Assembly: GCA_038373865.1 (NCBI GenBank)
Contig: JAXGGA010004440.1
Location: 1 to 64,000, forward strand
Direction: 5' to 3'
DNA length: 64,000 bases
Source of the DNA: Uloborus plumipes
Taxonomy: Eukaryota > Arthropoda > Arachnida > Araneae > Uloboridae
Every line of letters begins with the position of its first letter. Position 1 is the stretch's first letter. Position numbers and translations under genes: made by a program. Of the stretch, positions 1-11,450 are shown one piece after another. The notes beneath the pieces were generated by a model, which was not told the DNA's origin, did no database searches, and saw nothing but the letters and a program-made list of their open reading frames with translations.

Positions 1-375
1 AGCTCATGCGGGTTACGTTGGTTAATTATTAAGTGTCTTGGTTTTCTGATAATATCCGCACTGGAAAAAAAAAACAAAGGCAAAAATGAAAAGAAAAAAA
101 AAAAAAAGCTGTGTTTTTTGTAGTTACTGTCTGTTCTTACAGTATATATTTCGGCTTTTCTTCTCTTGCAGAACTGCAGATACACGGTTCCAGTTTTTCT
201 TTAAAACTGTTAACAAAAAGCCCACGATAAGTAAATATAAACTGCCACAAAACACAAAAACACAAAAAAAAAAAAAAACTAAGCTATTTTATCAGAGCTT
301 TCTTAACTGTATTTTATTAAAACTTAGCAAATTGGGTCTTCATCATCCAATTGTGAGGATTCATATACAAGACCA
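1..375. other. AT-rich DNA, no gene
   Basis: Several poly-A runs and no recognisable element. The only long open frame (86-382) is lysine-rich because it reads through A-tracts, and it resembles no protein family I know. Confidence 0.6.
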
Positions 376-1380
376 TGTTTGATCACCTATTTTTGATTTT
401 TAAAACTTTTTGCCTGTTAATTAACTGTTATATTGGGAGCATGAAACAATGGTTTAAAAAATTTTAAACCTTCAGAATTTTTTTTGGCAAGCACTTTTCA
501 GTAGCTGCGGAAGCGACTTTTCGTGAAAAGAGTACTTTGTGAAGATGCTTATAACTTTTTTATTTATAAATATATCAAAATGATTTAAAAACCACTTGAT
601 TGAGCAAAAAATGATCTAAATTTCTATACCAGTTATTTTTCTGATAATTAGTAACAAATTTGTGTAAAATTGGCTTAAAAATAAGATTTTTTGTGTGAAA
701 TTTTACATTTTTGGCATAAAAATATTAGTAGAAGGAATTAAGACTCACCCTTACTTATTTTTCCCTTGAATAGATATCTCATAGGACTATTCCCAGAAGT
801 AGTGTGAAACATTTGAAGACAGTCTTTTTTTTTATATAATTTGTCAAACTTGGCATTTTGGAGAAAAAATGCTAACTTTGAGATTTAATATCTGAAAAGG
901 GACTGAATGAAAATCTACAAAAATTTAACTGGATAACCTTCTTATAGTAGTAAATATGTAGCAAAATTGTTATGAGTGATATCGTTCTAGTTTTAGAGAT
1001 ATGGAGCCGCGAAGTTGACTGAAAAATTTCATTTATTTTGACGCCAAAAAATCATCACATAATGCAAAATTAATTATTCTCGTAATATTAGATGAGTTTT
1101 TTTTGTGGTATAAACTAACCCTTTTACCAAAACATATAATATTTTAATTTATTTTCCATTTACAGAAAGAAATAATTTAGATATTATGCTTTTATAAATG
1201 CATTTTTTTCTACGTGTTAGTCATAAAAACATGATTTTCCTAAAGCGGTCTTTATGCATCTAGTGAGCAAAGAACAATTATAGTTTTAATCTAACCTACA
1301 ACTCTTCATTCATTTTTAAAAGTTTAAAACGTTAAAACCCCCCTACAGCACCAAAAAGTCGCTAAAAATCCGAAATTAAG

Positions 1381-1470
1381 CTCTAGATCCTGCCATTTTC
1401 CGTGAGACTGCGTCTGTATAACAGCAGAAAATGGCGGACGTATTTTTGCGGAAAAGGGTAGGATCTAGAG
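1381..1470. repeat. 90-bp inverted-repeat module, left copy
   Basis: Begins CTCTAGATCCTGCC and ends GGTAGGATCTAGAG, so it is bounded by its own imperfect terminal inverted repeats. Internal pieces ATTTTCCG and CGGAAAA also pair. It forms the inner end of the left palindrome arm. Confidence 0.6.
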
Positions 1471-2267
1471 CAGTGTTTCCCAACCTTTTCAAGCTCATCA
1501 CCCCTTTCAAGATGCTGACTGACACCTATCGCCCCCCCCTCCTTCTTTTTTCTTCCACGAAAAAACCATAATTTGGAGCAAGTGAACATCTATAATATTA
1601 AAAATATAAGTACCTAACTTTAATTTGAAGTAAAATGTACGCAATAAAGATACTATGACTAATCACTTTTAAACTAAAAATATTAATGAATAAATAAAAT
1701 ACCTTTATTTTTTTTCTTTCACGAAGCGAACTGATATAATCATTTGAAGGGAAACATTTAAACTAAGATCATTGACGTACTTATCAAAAAACAGAAGTAC
1801 ATTTTTCAAGAAATTATTTTCTTTTGTTCGCTGGAATCTGGGTAATTAAAATCATTGAAACAAAAAATTGGAAGGAAAATAAATTGAAAATCTGAAAATT
1901 CATAAAATTGACAGTGAATGATAAAATATTCACTAAGGTTAATCCGAGGTGCAAAGAGGAAGAGCTTGAACTTCAATTTGTTTCTTTCTTAACGTGTAAT
2001 TAATTGTCTGAACACTGAACAAGCGGTTTTGTACATATTTACAATTTCGGTTTTCGTTACCCTTTTTTTACTGCTATTTTCTCTTCTAAATACCCATCGC
2101 CCCTTAAGAATTTACCGCTCCTTTAGGTACTTATATTTTAAAAAAAAAGATGTTCACTTGCTCCAAATTATGGTTTTTTCGAGGAAGAAAAAAGAAGGGG
2201 GGGGGGCGATAGGTGTCAGTCGACATCTTGAAGGGGGTGATGAGCTTGAAAAGGTTGGGAAACACTG
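1471..2267. mobile_element. Non-autonomous hAT-like element with long inverted ends
   Basis: The ends are CAGTGTTTCCCAACC and GGTTGGGAAACACTG, typical of hAT termini. The inverted similarity runs inward about 130-150 bp on each side (to about 1620 and from about 2122), through a poly-C/poly-G stretch. An 8-bp repeat flanks it (ATCTAGAG left, ATCTAGAT right), the length expected for hAT. However, that 8-mer is itself palindromic and lies on the axis of the outer palindrome, so it cannot by itself prove transposition. No transposase frame is present: the open frames across the ends simply read the inverted repeat. Confidence 0.65.
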
Positions 2268-2357
2268 ATCTAGATCCTACAATTTTTCGCGAAAATACGT
2301 CCGCCATTTTCTGCTGTTACACAGGCGCAGTCTCACGGAAAATGGCAGGATCTAGAG
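2268..2357. repeat. 90-bp inverted-repeat module, right copy
   Basis: Reverse-complement partner of 1381-1470. It starts ATCTAGATCCTAC and ends GGCAGGATCTAGAG, and forms the inner end of the right palindrome arm. Confidence 0.6.
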
Positions 2358-3400
2358 CTTAAATTCGGATTTTTAGCGACTTTTTGGTGCTGTAGGGGGG
2401 TTTTAACGCTTTAAACTTTTAAAAATGAATGAAGAGTTGTAGGTTAGATTAAAACTATAATTGTTCTTTGCTCACTAGATGCATAAAGACCGCTTTAGGA
2501 AAATCATGTTTTTATGACTAACACGTAGAAAAAAATGCATTTATAAAAGCATAATATCTAAATTATTTCTTTCTGTAAATGGAAAATAAATTAAAATATT
2601 ATATGTTTTGGTAAAAGGGTTAGTTTATACCACAAAAAAACTCATCTAATATTACGAGAATAATTAATTTTGCATTATGTGATGATTTTTTGGCGTCAAA
2701 ATAAATGAAATTTTTCAGTCAACTTCGCGGCTCCATATCTCTAAAACTAGAACGATATCACTCATAACAATTTTGCTACATATTTACTACTATAAGAAGG
2801 TTATCCAGTTAAATTTTTGTAGATTTTCATTCAGTCCCTTTTCAGATATTAAATCTCAAAGTTAGCATTTTTTCTCCAAAATGCCAAGTTTGACAAATTA
2901 TATAAAAAAAAAAGACTGTCTTCAAATGTTTCACACTACTTCTGGGAATAGTCCTATGAGATATCTATTCAAGGGAAAAATAAGTAAGAGTGAGTCTTAA
3001 TTCCTTCTACTAATATTTTTATGCCAAAAATGTAAAATTTCACACAAAAAATCTTATTTTTAAGCCAATTTTACACAAACTTGTTACTAATTATCAGAAA
3101 AATAACTGGTATAGAAATTTAGATCATTTTTTGTTCAATCAAGTGATTTTTAAATCATTTTGATATATTTATAAATAAAAAAGTTATAAGCATCTTCACA
3201 AAGTACTCTTCTCACGAAAAGTCGCTTCCGCAGCTACTGAAAAGTGCTTGCCAAAAAAAATTCTGAAGGTTTAAAATTTTTTAAACCATTGTTTCATGCT
3301 CCCAATATAACAGTTAATTAACAGGCAAAAAGTTTTAAAAATCAAAAATAGTGAGCAACAATGTTTAGTTTTCCTGTATGATTTCGCATGGATTGACCCA

Positions 3401-3603
3401 ATTTTAGTTTATTACTGTAAAATTACAAATTTTACTATAAACTAGTTGTATTGTAGTGTAAAAACAAGAGTAATCCTGGCAGCAGAGGTTCCAGTTTAAC
3501 ACTGTAAAATGGACTATAATAAACTAAAACTAGCAATTTTACCGTTTATTACTCGTAAAATTAGTTGCATTATACTGTAAAAACAACATCTATTTTTTAC
3601 AGT
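3401..3603. mobile_element. ACTGTAAA-family MITE, degenerate copy
   Basis: Rich in alternating ACTGTAAAA and TTTTACAGT words, and carries the shared internal phrase around TGGCAGCAGAGGTTCCAG. The right side ends TATACTGTAAAAACAAC followed by TTTTTTACAGT. It is the same family as 12297-12704 and 26580-26992. Ends are less clear here than in those copies. Confidence 0.6.
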
Positions 3604-3948
3604 TTTTGCGTAACTAAAGCTTCTTTAAAAAATAAAGAAGAAATTGAAGTTGTGCTGTTGCAGTACATGACTTATTCTAGCGACAACAGCAGGTTGTTTT
3701 TCCTGCATTGACACTATATTGACAGAGAATACACTTTTATAGAATTTGTTTGCTGTCATTTGGAACGTACATACATGCCTCCGTAATTGCCTAAAAGAAC
3801 ACTGGCTCTAAATTCTTCCTAGATTGAGCTAGGCAATGGTCTAATTCAATGTCAGGTAAGGAAATGAGGTACGTGATAAGTTTGACTAGAAAGTACTGTG
3901 GCGCATTACGTCATTGGTCTGTGTTATATTTCTTGATCTTATTCAGTG
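3604..3948. other. No recognised feature
   Basis: AT-rich DNA between two MITEs. I see no gene, RNA or repeat that I can name. Confidence 0.5.
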
Positions 3949-3950
3949 TA

Positions 3951-4855
3951 GTAGGGGAATGTGGGGTAAAGTGAAATAGTTAAAATAGCTGACCTATTTC
4001 AAAATGAAGATTAAGAAATTTGTTCTGAAAATTGTTGTACACAGATTGAATGATGTATTTTGTATGACAACTGGTGTTAAAATATTATTTTTCATTTTTG
4101 GCAGTTATTTTGCACCTTCAAAAAAAGGTAGACACCATCTTAAAAAACTATGGGGCAAAGTGAAAAATGCAATATTTTTGCAATGAAAAATTTTCTGTTG
4201 AATGATTAACAGTAATTTTCATCAAATAGAGGTGTAAACAAAAGAACAAATGATTTATTAATGAAAAATAAACGAATAAATAAATAAATAATGAACTCAT
4301 TAATTTATGAGAAAAAGAAATGAGTCAATAAAAATCGAGAATGAATAAGAAAATCAGTGAACGAATGAATAAATAAATAAGTGAATTAGTAGGTAAAAGA
4401 ATGTAAATTAATTAATGAATTAAGAAATACGTACGTGATTAAAAAAAATTAATGCATAATTAAATGAAACGAACTATTTCCCTATGCCCCATCCACTTTG
4501 CCCAGCGTGCACTTGACAAATTACATTGAACATTTAAAATCAAAATTCGCTTAATATAAACAAAGTAAGCGTTGTACTGGGTACCAGTAGATCTCAATTA
4601 ATACTTAAAATTATAATTGTAAAAATTTAAGTATTGTATCATAACAAAAAATATTTTTGAAAAAACACGAATATTACAATAAGTGTATCCTATTTTGAAA
4701 AGGGCTCGTGTAATTTTCTTCGTTGATCTTTAGATCTACCTATTTGTTGACAGGAATAGACTGTATGTCTAGGGACTTAGTTAAAATATTGCTAGATAGG
4801 TGGCGCTGCAAACTGAAAAGATTTTGCCATTTCTCTTTGCCCCACATTCCCCTAC
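3951..4855. mobile_element. TA-flanked MITE with GTAGGGGAATGTGGGG ends
   Basis: Left end GTAGGGGAATGTGGGGTAAA and right end (reverse complement) GTAGGGGAATGTGGGGCAAA match almost perfectly, and each is followed outward by TA (3949-3950 and 4856-4857). A TA duplication points to Tc1/mariner-type mobilisation. Internal GGGGCAAAGTG-like words recur at about 4152 and in reverse at about 4484-4500. The interior also holds an AAATAAAT-type simple region (about 4255-4440). No transposase is visible. Confidence 0.75.
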
Positions 4856-7440
4856 TACAGTCTAACTCCCGTGGCAGAGGGAAACAAGCAACGGGATATT
4901 TAATAAAACAGCTGTCTACTTTTCATTCTTAAGTCGAAGAATAGCGTCCTCTTGAAGGAAATTTTTCGAAGGCAGTTAAGTTTTTTAATTTTTGCGATTT
5001 CTGACTAAAAGTATATAACAAAACCAATATCTAATAGAAAGAGTAGTATCCTCCATAAAAAACCTAACGACTTTTCTTTCACTGCAAACTTCATATTTAT
5101 GGAAACTTTTTACTGGAGTGCAAGTAAATGCTAAGTAAACAAAAAAAAAATAAATAAAATAAAATACAACCAATCTTCGTTCGGAACTAACAGACTTTGC
5201 CCATTCAATGAAAGAGCTGTGTGTAGCAAATGTTGGCTATAAATCACATAATAACTCTTTATGCTTACATCGACTATCACTTTTCCTTAAGCAGAGCGTA
5301 AGGTTGCTCCGCTTTGGATGTATTAGTGCACGTAATTTCGTGCAAATGATATTGTAAATACATTTAGCTAAATTGTGTATTGCTTTTTAGCTATTGAAGT
5401 GTGTTTATTTCTCCAAGATGGGACTCTGCTTGACGTATCATGTTTTTACGTGAAGTTTTCCCAAAATTTAAATGCTTCTTAAGAAAGATCGCCAGAAGAC
5501 TCGAGTTCTGAAAAACATAAAAAGTTTTGACTGCACTAGTTCTTCCATAAGTTAAAAATGTAGTCATTTAATATTTTTTTTCTTTCTTACGAGGTTGCGG
5601 TAGGTGTCTTAGCCTTTTATCAGACTTAGTGAAATCCCCCGAAAGCATCAAGTTTTTCATGTGTCACCATTAACCACGGCTATCAATGGCACAAATAATT
5701 TTGACACCCAGTTGTCACCTGATGGAGGCACATGTACTCTCCTATTGCGAACTGTGCAATAGATTTTAATTTTGCAAAGAGCATTCAAATCACAAAGAAT
5801 ACCAAAAGGATATTTTTGCATAGTCAGGATCCCCAGGTCCAAGACATAGAAGAATAACGGCTTAACAACCACGCTTGCCAGTCGACTCATTGCAATAATT
5901 AGGCAGAAAATACTTTTAATAGACGGAACTAAGATAAAAGAGCAGTTCTACATAAACTGGATGAAGATCCAAACTTTGGAAACTAGTTCTCATGTTTTAA
6001 CCTTTTCTTCGAGAACTCTGCAGAGTGGATAAAGTGTAATTTTGCTTATTTGCATAATGGTGGCTACTTTAATCTATATAAAAGCCCTATGGAACGACAT
6101 CATTAAACTTTTCGTCTTTGTATTTGAAATTTCTGTGCCGATTTTTGCATTACTTAATTTATTTCTACACCTGTACGCTCCATAATTAAATTCCAAAGCA
6201 TTGAAAAGCTCCGACTACCTAAAAGAGTTCACTGTAATAATAACAAAAAAAAAAAAATTAACAGTCTTAGAATGAAGTTAACCATTACTTAAGATATTAA
6301 CAGAGTATGCCACTGCTTTTGCCTTCTTGGTTAAGTTTGAGTACAAAAATGCAATTTCCTGTGCTCTGTGGGGAATGCCAGGAAGTATATCATTTCGCAA
6401 TGCGTATTGGCAAAAGTTTTGTGAGCTGCAGCATTTTCCTGGTTCAAAGCCAAGAAGTAACTCCAAATAATCATCAGTATGAGTGCTTTTGCTTTTATTT
6501 TACTGAGATAAATGGAACGAATGTTTTCAAAGATTTATTGTGTAGCTTTTTAATTTACTTTATTCATTGCCACTTATTTCACATAAATTGATATTTTTCA
6601 TGTCAAATTTTATTTATGGGCAGTTCGAATTTCCTTTTTCTTTTTAAGATATTTTTTTTTTGTTTAGTTGAAATGGAAATGTAAGATACCGTTACAAAAA
6701 AAAAAAAAAAAAAAAGACCAAATGGTTTTAAAATAAAATAAAATACAATGTAATTTTTAAAAGGTAGCACTCTTAAATATAAAATGCACTTAACATTCTC
6801 ATAGCTTCTTATTTTTTGTCTGAAAATAATGGATATCGTTATCTGTGAAGTGCTAACATAAGATTTTTTAATTAACTTTTTTAAAGAATAGAAATAGGTT
6901 TTTTTGTGGTTTAATAATAAATATCAATCTGCAAAAGTCAAAATATAAGAGATTATTTTACTATTCGTTACAATGTTTTGTTTTGTAAGTCACTTTGTTT
7001 TATTAACGAAATAAAAAAAATCTTCAATTCTTTTTCCACCATATGTATTTTTCTTGCAAAAAACTAATTTTGAATACAAAATAAGTTCTTTTCACAAAAT
7101 ATTTTACTTTCGAAAAACTTTTCAAATATTTTCCTTTAAACCTTCGTCCTCTGAATACATAAAAAACATCGAACAAGAAAACTAAATCTGTATTTTAATA
7201 AATATCTCAGCTTTTATGCACCTGAGGTTGTGTAAACCTTTCCAAGAAACCCACAGAATTCTTCTTACCTAGTTCTAATAAATTCCAAATCAAACAAACT
7301 GGTGAATGCACAATGAATTTAAAACCACAATCAGCCAAAAAAAAAAAAAAAAAAAACCTCTAAATCTAACTCTGTTTACTTTAGTGACTAGCCTAGTCTT
7401 TGGAGCTAGAAAAATGTTTTTGTTTCTTGTCTAAAAGTCG
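4856..7440. other. AT-rich intergenic DNA
   Basis: No gene or element recognised. Poly-A tracts lie at about 6246-6257, 6696-6715 and 7338-7357. Short open frames at 5657-5890 (-), 6278-6466 (-) and 6307-6591 (+) show no known domain. The last two overlap on opposite strands, so at most one could be real. Confidence 0.5.
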
Positions 7441-7468
7441 AGAATGCATTTATATTCTATCAGTAATG

Positions 7469-7495
7469 TGACGTCACGGTGGTTGCTATGGATAC
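7469..7495 (+). promoter_or_regulatory. CRE site plus X-box-like site
   Basis: A perfect CRE palindrome TGACGTCA sits at 7469-7476. It is followed at 7482-7495 by GTTGCTATGGATAC, close to the RFX X-box (GTTGCCATGGCAAC type) with mismatches in the right half-site. The stretch around it (7465-7680) has more C and G than its neighbourhood. It lies about 100-130 bp upstream of the candidate start codon at 7598. Whether it acts as a promoter is inferred. Confidence 0.35.
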
Positions 7496-7597
7496 CCAAA
7501 GAGCATGTGTTTCCCGCGCTAGTCAACAGCTCTTTGCTGCCAGAACCGAAAATGCTTTCTTACCAGACGGTCACAAGTTTTGGGATGAACAGAGGGG

Positions 7598-7691
7598 ATG
7601 CAAATCTTCTGTTTGACAGTTGGTGTGTTGTACTGCTTAAATGTGCTTTCAGCCGCTAATCAATTCCGGAGGGCTTATAACGCTAACGAAG
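7598..7691 (+). CDS. Candidate first coding exon of a secreted protein
   Basis: ATG at 7598 opens a frame whose first 19 residues, MQIFCLTVGVLYCLNVLSA, look like a signal peptide: a hydrophobic core with small residues (S, A, A) at a plausible cleavage point. About 12 residues follow (ANQFRRAYNANE), and the frame then meets AAG|GTAATT at 7691/7692, a good match to a splice donor. The frame stays open past the donor to 7849, but that part is AT-biased and probably intronic. The CRE/X-box pair lies just upstream. The product is unknown; a small secreted or neuropeptide-type precursor is only a guess. No downstream exon was identified, and chance occurrence in 64 kb is possible. Confidence 0.3.
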
Positions 7692-9160
7692 GTAATTTTA
7701 AGTCACACATAATTTTTGTCGTAACAATTTTTTTCTATGTTGCAAAATTATCGCGAGACAGTGCGGTGTATTTATTTAAAAAAATAATTCCTGAAGTAGC
7801 AGCATGTTTTATGAAGAAAAATAATGCGTTAGCAAATACACATTACTGAATTCATTATGAAGAAAGAGGAAACTCGATGTGAAGGAATCTGACATTTTCC
7901 ATATCACCTGTTGCGCTCCATTTAACTTTTCGTGATTTGTCTGCTAATATATTCGCAACATTCCTGCATATATGCAACAGTTCTATGATATATTTAAGTA
8001 ATAGAAGTTCCATTTCATAAATAGATGTTAAAACTTATTAAACAATTTATTGATTTAAAAGAATTGTAGAACAGTTTCAATACTGAATGTAAAATTTATT
8101 TTCTGACTTAGACTATCACTGAGTGAAATTCAATAAAAAAAAATCTTGGGGGGGGGGGGGAGGGGAGGGGGCTTGTAAACGGCTCACTGAAGAGAATTTT
8201 AAGCACCATTAGCAACACAACATCTGATGACTTTAGGTAATTTCCCCTTTTTTTCATGGAAAAGATTAGTAAATATGCTACACATTTTTACTTACCTTTA
8301 TCACACATTTTTGAGAAAATTGAATGATGAGGGTTTGAATAGGAAAATTTACTATAATAATTAAGCAAGCACTGGCATAGAGTGATTTTATATTGCAATG
8401 TATATTCCATGTCTGAAAATTATATTTTCCTGTTCTTAATTTAAGTGTAATAAAATATTATGCAGAAGGAATTATGTATAATAAAAGTATTCGCAGCTCA
8501 TAAACAAATTATAGTAACTAAAACATTAAAAGTTTAGTCTGTTTATAACCGGTGTAGAAAAAGAAGAATTGCAAACGAAAACCATTTCAGTGCTGCAGAC
8601 TTATTAACATACGTGTTAATTTATATAATTGTATTTATTTATTTTTTGTTGAAAAAAAGTAAAGAACAGCTCGAAGTAGCATGTACCTAGCTAGGGCGAG
8701 AGGGGTAATTCCCCCTTAAAATGAATATGCTTTTTCTTTGGCTTTTTTTCCTTTTTTAGTAAATAAAGGGGTTTAAATAACAAGCCAATGTATACTTTAC
8801 ATTAACAAAATCCAGTTAACAAAAAAATAATATGACTGACATATTTTACGATAGGTATAAGCAAATATAGAAGAATTCATGTAGTAAATATTTAATTCGT
8901 TCAAAAACGGAACTTTTCTTAGTTGTAATTAAAAAAATGTATTGCAAAAAATAGTTTTAGTTTTTAATATCTAGGAATCAAGTGTAATATCATGTTCTTA
9001 GCAAAACATAATAACTCACTGTAATAAAGTACTTCTTCGAATGAAAATCCATGAACTAAATAGACTTAGAATTTCATTTAAATACATTTTAATTCGCCAA
9101 CGTTTTACAATTGAACGTGTGCAGTAATACTGCTTTGTACTTATTAATACTAATCAAGGT
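7692..9160. other. AT-rich intergenic or intronic DNA with a G-tract
   Basis: No gene recognised. A G-run at 8148-8160 followed by A-separated GGGG blocks to 8171 could form a G-quadruplex. The rest is AT-rich without recognisable repeats. Confidence 0.5.
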
Positions 9161-9164
9161 TGGT

Positions 9165-9233
9165 AAGGTTTTGGACACACACACACTACTAAAGCATTTA
9201 TCGCGTTTTTTTGCCGTCCTGTCCAAAACCCTT
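9165..9233. repeat. Short inverted repeat with GTTTTGGACA arms
   Basis: AAGGTTTTGGACA (9165-9177) pairs with TGTCCAAAACCCTT (9220-9233). A further GACTGTCCAAAAATA follows at about 9244, and related GTTTGGACAG and GTCCAAAAC words appear at 10310-10380. The open frame 9111-9338 reads through this repeat and is not a convincing gene. Confidence 0.45.
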
Positions 9234-10014
9234 GTGCCCGCGAGACTGTCCAAAAATATAGGTTTAAGAAAATTGTATTCAGTGAGAAAAAATCAAAAAT
9301 GGAATAAAATCTATACATTTACTCAATCTAAACATTAAAGTAAATACATTTAAATAATACATAAAACTTCTCTAAATATATGATTAAGTAAATACTTAAA
9401 ACTTATTTATAGAGCAAAAATGTTGGTCTAATTACATAGAAGTTGCAATAATTGATTAAAACTTTGAATTATTATGTATGAATTTATTTATTTATTTAAT
9501 TTTAGTAGTAACCAAATTATTTAACATTTATTCATATATGCAAATGAGGGTAGCTAAAATACAGTGTGATAATTGACTGAGTGCAATAAATGACAATATT
9601 TAACTATATAAAATATATTGTTTGAGACTCTTTCTACACTAACAGCGTTGGTGTAGTTTTTTTCTTACGTAAAACTTCTTATGCAGACACTATTAAAAAT
9701 GTATAAATTTTTCGCTTCTAAACGTTACGATCAATAGCATTCTTTTGAGTAATAAATGTATTTATCATAAATTAATTTCTTTGATAGTTGCAAATTTCTT
9801 TTTTTAACACTACCAGCTGTTGCATACAGAAGCTTCTATGTAATAGAGTCCTTGGCATTTTTTCACATAACATATCTTTAAATTAATCATTTCAAAGAAA
9901 AATATGATTAGAATAATTAATTAAAACTAATTAATAATAATACTTACGCATCAATAATTACTGCAGTAAGTCCGTATTGGTTAGATTAGGTCTCTTTAGC
10001 ATTAGCATACTTTG
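9234..10014. other. AT-rich DNA, no gene
   Basis: Contains a TTTA-type simple stretch at about 9480-9500 and nothing else that I recognise. Confidence 0.5.
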
Positions 10015-10245
10015 AGATAAATTGCAAATTTTTAATCCAACGTTTTTAACACTAATAAGCTCAGGAAGCACTAATAAGCACTTTTTAGCACTAATAAGCT
10101 TATGGATGCACAGACATCTTGTGCATCCATAAGCTCCAAATTTTTCGCATTGAAAAAGGCGTTCCTTGTAACGCCGAAACACGTGTCTGCAGTATCCCTG
10201 CTTATTAGTGCTAAAAAACGTTGGATTAAAAATTTTCAATTTATA
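10015..10245. repeat. Inverted-repeat element with CCAACGTTTTT arms and a central hairpin
   Basis: The left arm, containing TTTTTAATCCAACGTTTTT and ACTAATAAGC (10025-10060), is mirrored by GCTTATTAGTGC and ACGTTGGATTAAAAA (10200-10235). Inside, AGCTTATGGATGCAC and GTGCATCCATAAGCT form a second hairpin (about 10096-10135). The word GCACTAATAAGC repeats three times in the left half. The reverse strand has CACGTGTTTCGGCGTTAC, a motif I have seen in dispersed animal repeats. The 93-residue open frame on the - strand is a by-product. Confidence 0.6.
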
Positions 10246-11271
10246 ATTTGCACTAAGGTAACCATTTTCTTCATACTTTGAGACAGTTTAAGACACTTTC
10301 GCTCGGTTTTACGCACGTTTGGACAGTTAAAAACCACCTGTTCAGTCCAAAACTGGTTTCGAACGTCTAAAACAAAACCCTGATGTTAGTCATTCACTGT
10401 TATCGTTGTTAAAGATATTATTTGTTTATCATGATGTATCTTTATTTCCTGAATCAATTTTATTGATCCTGTTAGAGCTTCCGATACTAATAATGTTGTA
10501 ACGAATAATGCGTTTGTTGAGTGTCAATATTTCTAAAAATTTGGAAACTATCTCCTAAATTACAAGCGTGAATATATTTGAAAGCATAATTGAAACAATT
10601 AATTTTCTTCAAACAACGATAATTGTATAGCTTTGTAATGTGTAACTCTTCTAGATGAATTTTATTACTTACATATATGCATAGTTATATTTATAATGGC
10701 GATATGTTAGGATAAAAGTCCACAACACTACTTTCAATCAGGTTTAATAAACTGTTTTAGTGCCTTTTGATTTCATTAAATATTTACACATATTAGTATG
10801 GTATAGTGACCAGTCTAATCCGTATTTTTTAGCATTAGTTTAAACAAATGCAGTATATTGTCATTCATTTGGCTAAAAAATAATTAAACGCTAATTAAAT
10901 TAAATGTCTACTTAATTAATAAAAAATAATTAAGTAGACAAATAATTGTAAATGTTGATCTTGAATTGCAATGTAAGAAATAGTGTTTTAATTTAGAGTT
11001 GGGCATTTAATTATACGTATTTTTTTTAACGACTGAAAATGCTGGCGAATAATAAAATTTTCTTTTCTTTCTAATTTTTTAATGAACAGCAGAATTAAGC
11101 TTATGTTTTGAACCAATGAACCATCACATTGTTTTAATATGTATATCATCTGTGCCCATTTAGGCTATACATATGGATCGAGTAAATAGTTTAAGTAATT
11201 ATTTATAGCAGAAATAGTAATAGGTAGCTTAAACTTTAATACTAAGGAAACCGCTATTGACTCAGTTAGGG
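10246..11271. other. AT-rich DNA, no gene
   Basis: Nothing recognised beyond a local AATTAAGTAGACA inverted pair near 10906-10940. Confidence 0.5.
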
Positions 11272-11450
11272 ATGCTATGACGACAACCCCATCATGTCAT
11301 GGGGGGGGGGGGGTGTCTACTGCCCTCTCTAATTTGAAAAAATAGTGTATTTGTTTGGAAGTGGGAGTGTTTTTTTTCAAATTTTAGTATAACTATTCAT
11401 TGAGTATGTTCCATCTGCCCCCTCCTCCCTCCTGGAAAAATTCTAAATGA
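11272..11450. mobile_element. Decayed short hAT-like MITE of the G-tract family
   Basis: Resembles the intact element at 35643-35805. It has a GTCATGGGGGG left part with a G-run (about 11300-11314), GCCCTCT, a GTATTTGTTTGGAAGTGGGAGTG centre (equivalent to the ACATATAAGTGGGCGTG centre of the other), and a CCTCCCTCCTGGAAAAATTC right part ending near AAATGAC. Its terminal repeats and target duplication are too degraded to define. Confidence 0.5.

Larger units (their letters stand above)
376..3360. repeat. Giant near-perfect palindrome (foldback element), arms about 1.09 kb
   Basis: The left arm (376-1470) reappears as reverse complement at 2268-3360 with only scattered mismatches and small indels. 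The outer ends read TGTTTGATCACC on the left and TGTTGCTCAC when the right end is reverse-complemented, so the element has TG...CA-like termini. No clear target duplication is visible. The two arms meet at 1463-1470 and 2268-2275, where an 8-mer ATCTAGAG/ATCTAGAT is interrupted by a hAT-like sequence (1471-2267). With that insert and one 8-mer removed, the junction is the perfect palindrome GTAGGATCTAGATCCTAC, with no spacer. The arms carry no open reading frame. The arms differ from each other at scattered sites, which argues against a simple assembly artefact. It may be a foldback transposon or an inverted duplication. Confidence 0.85.

Noticed and set aside
86..382. 98-residue open frame
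   Set aside because: Lysine-rich reading of A-tracts with no recognisable motif and no splice or promoter context.
376..3360. Palindrome as an assembly artefact
   Set aside because: The arms differ by scattered substitutions and small indels, unlike a simple folded-read artefact; still worth checking with long reads.
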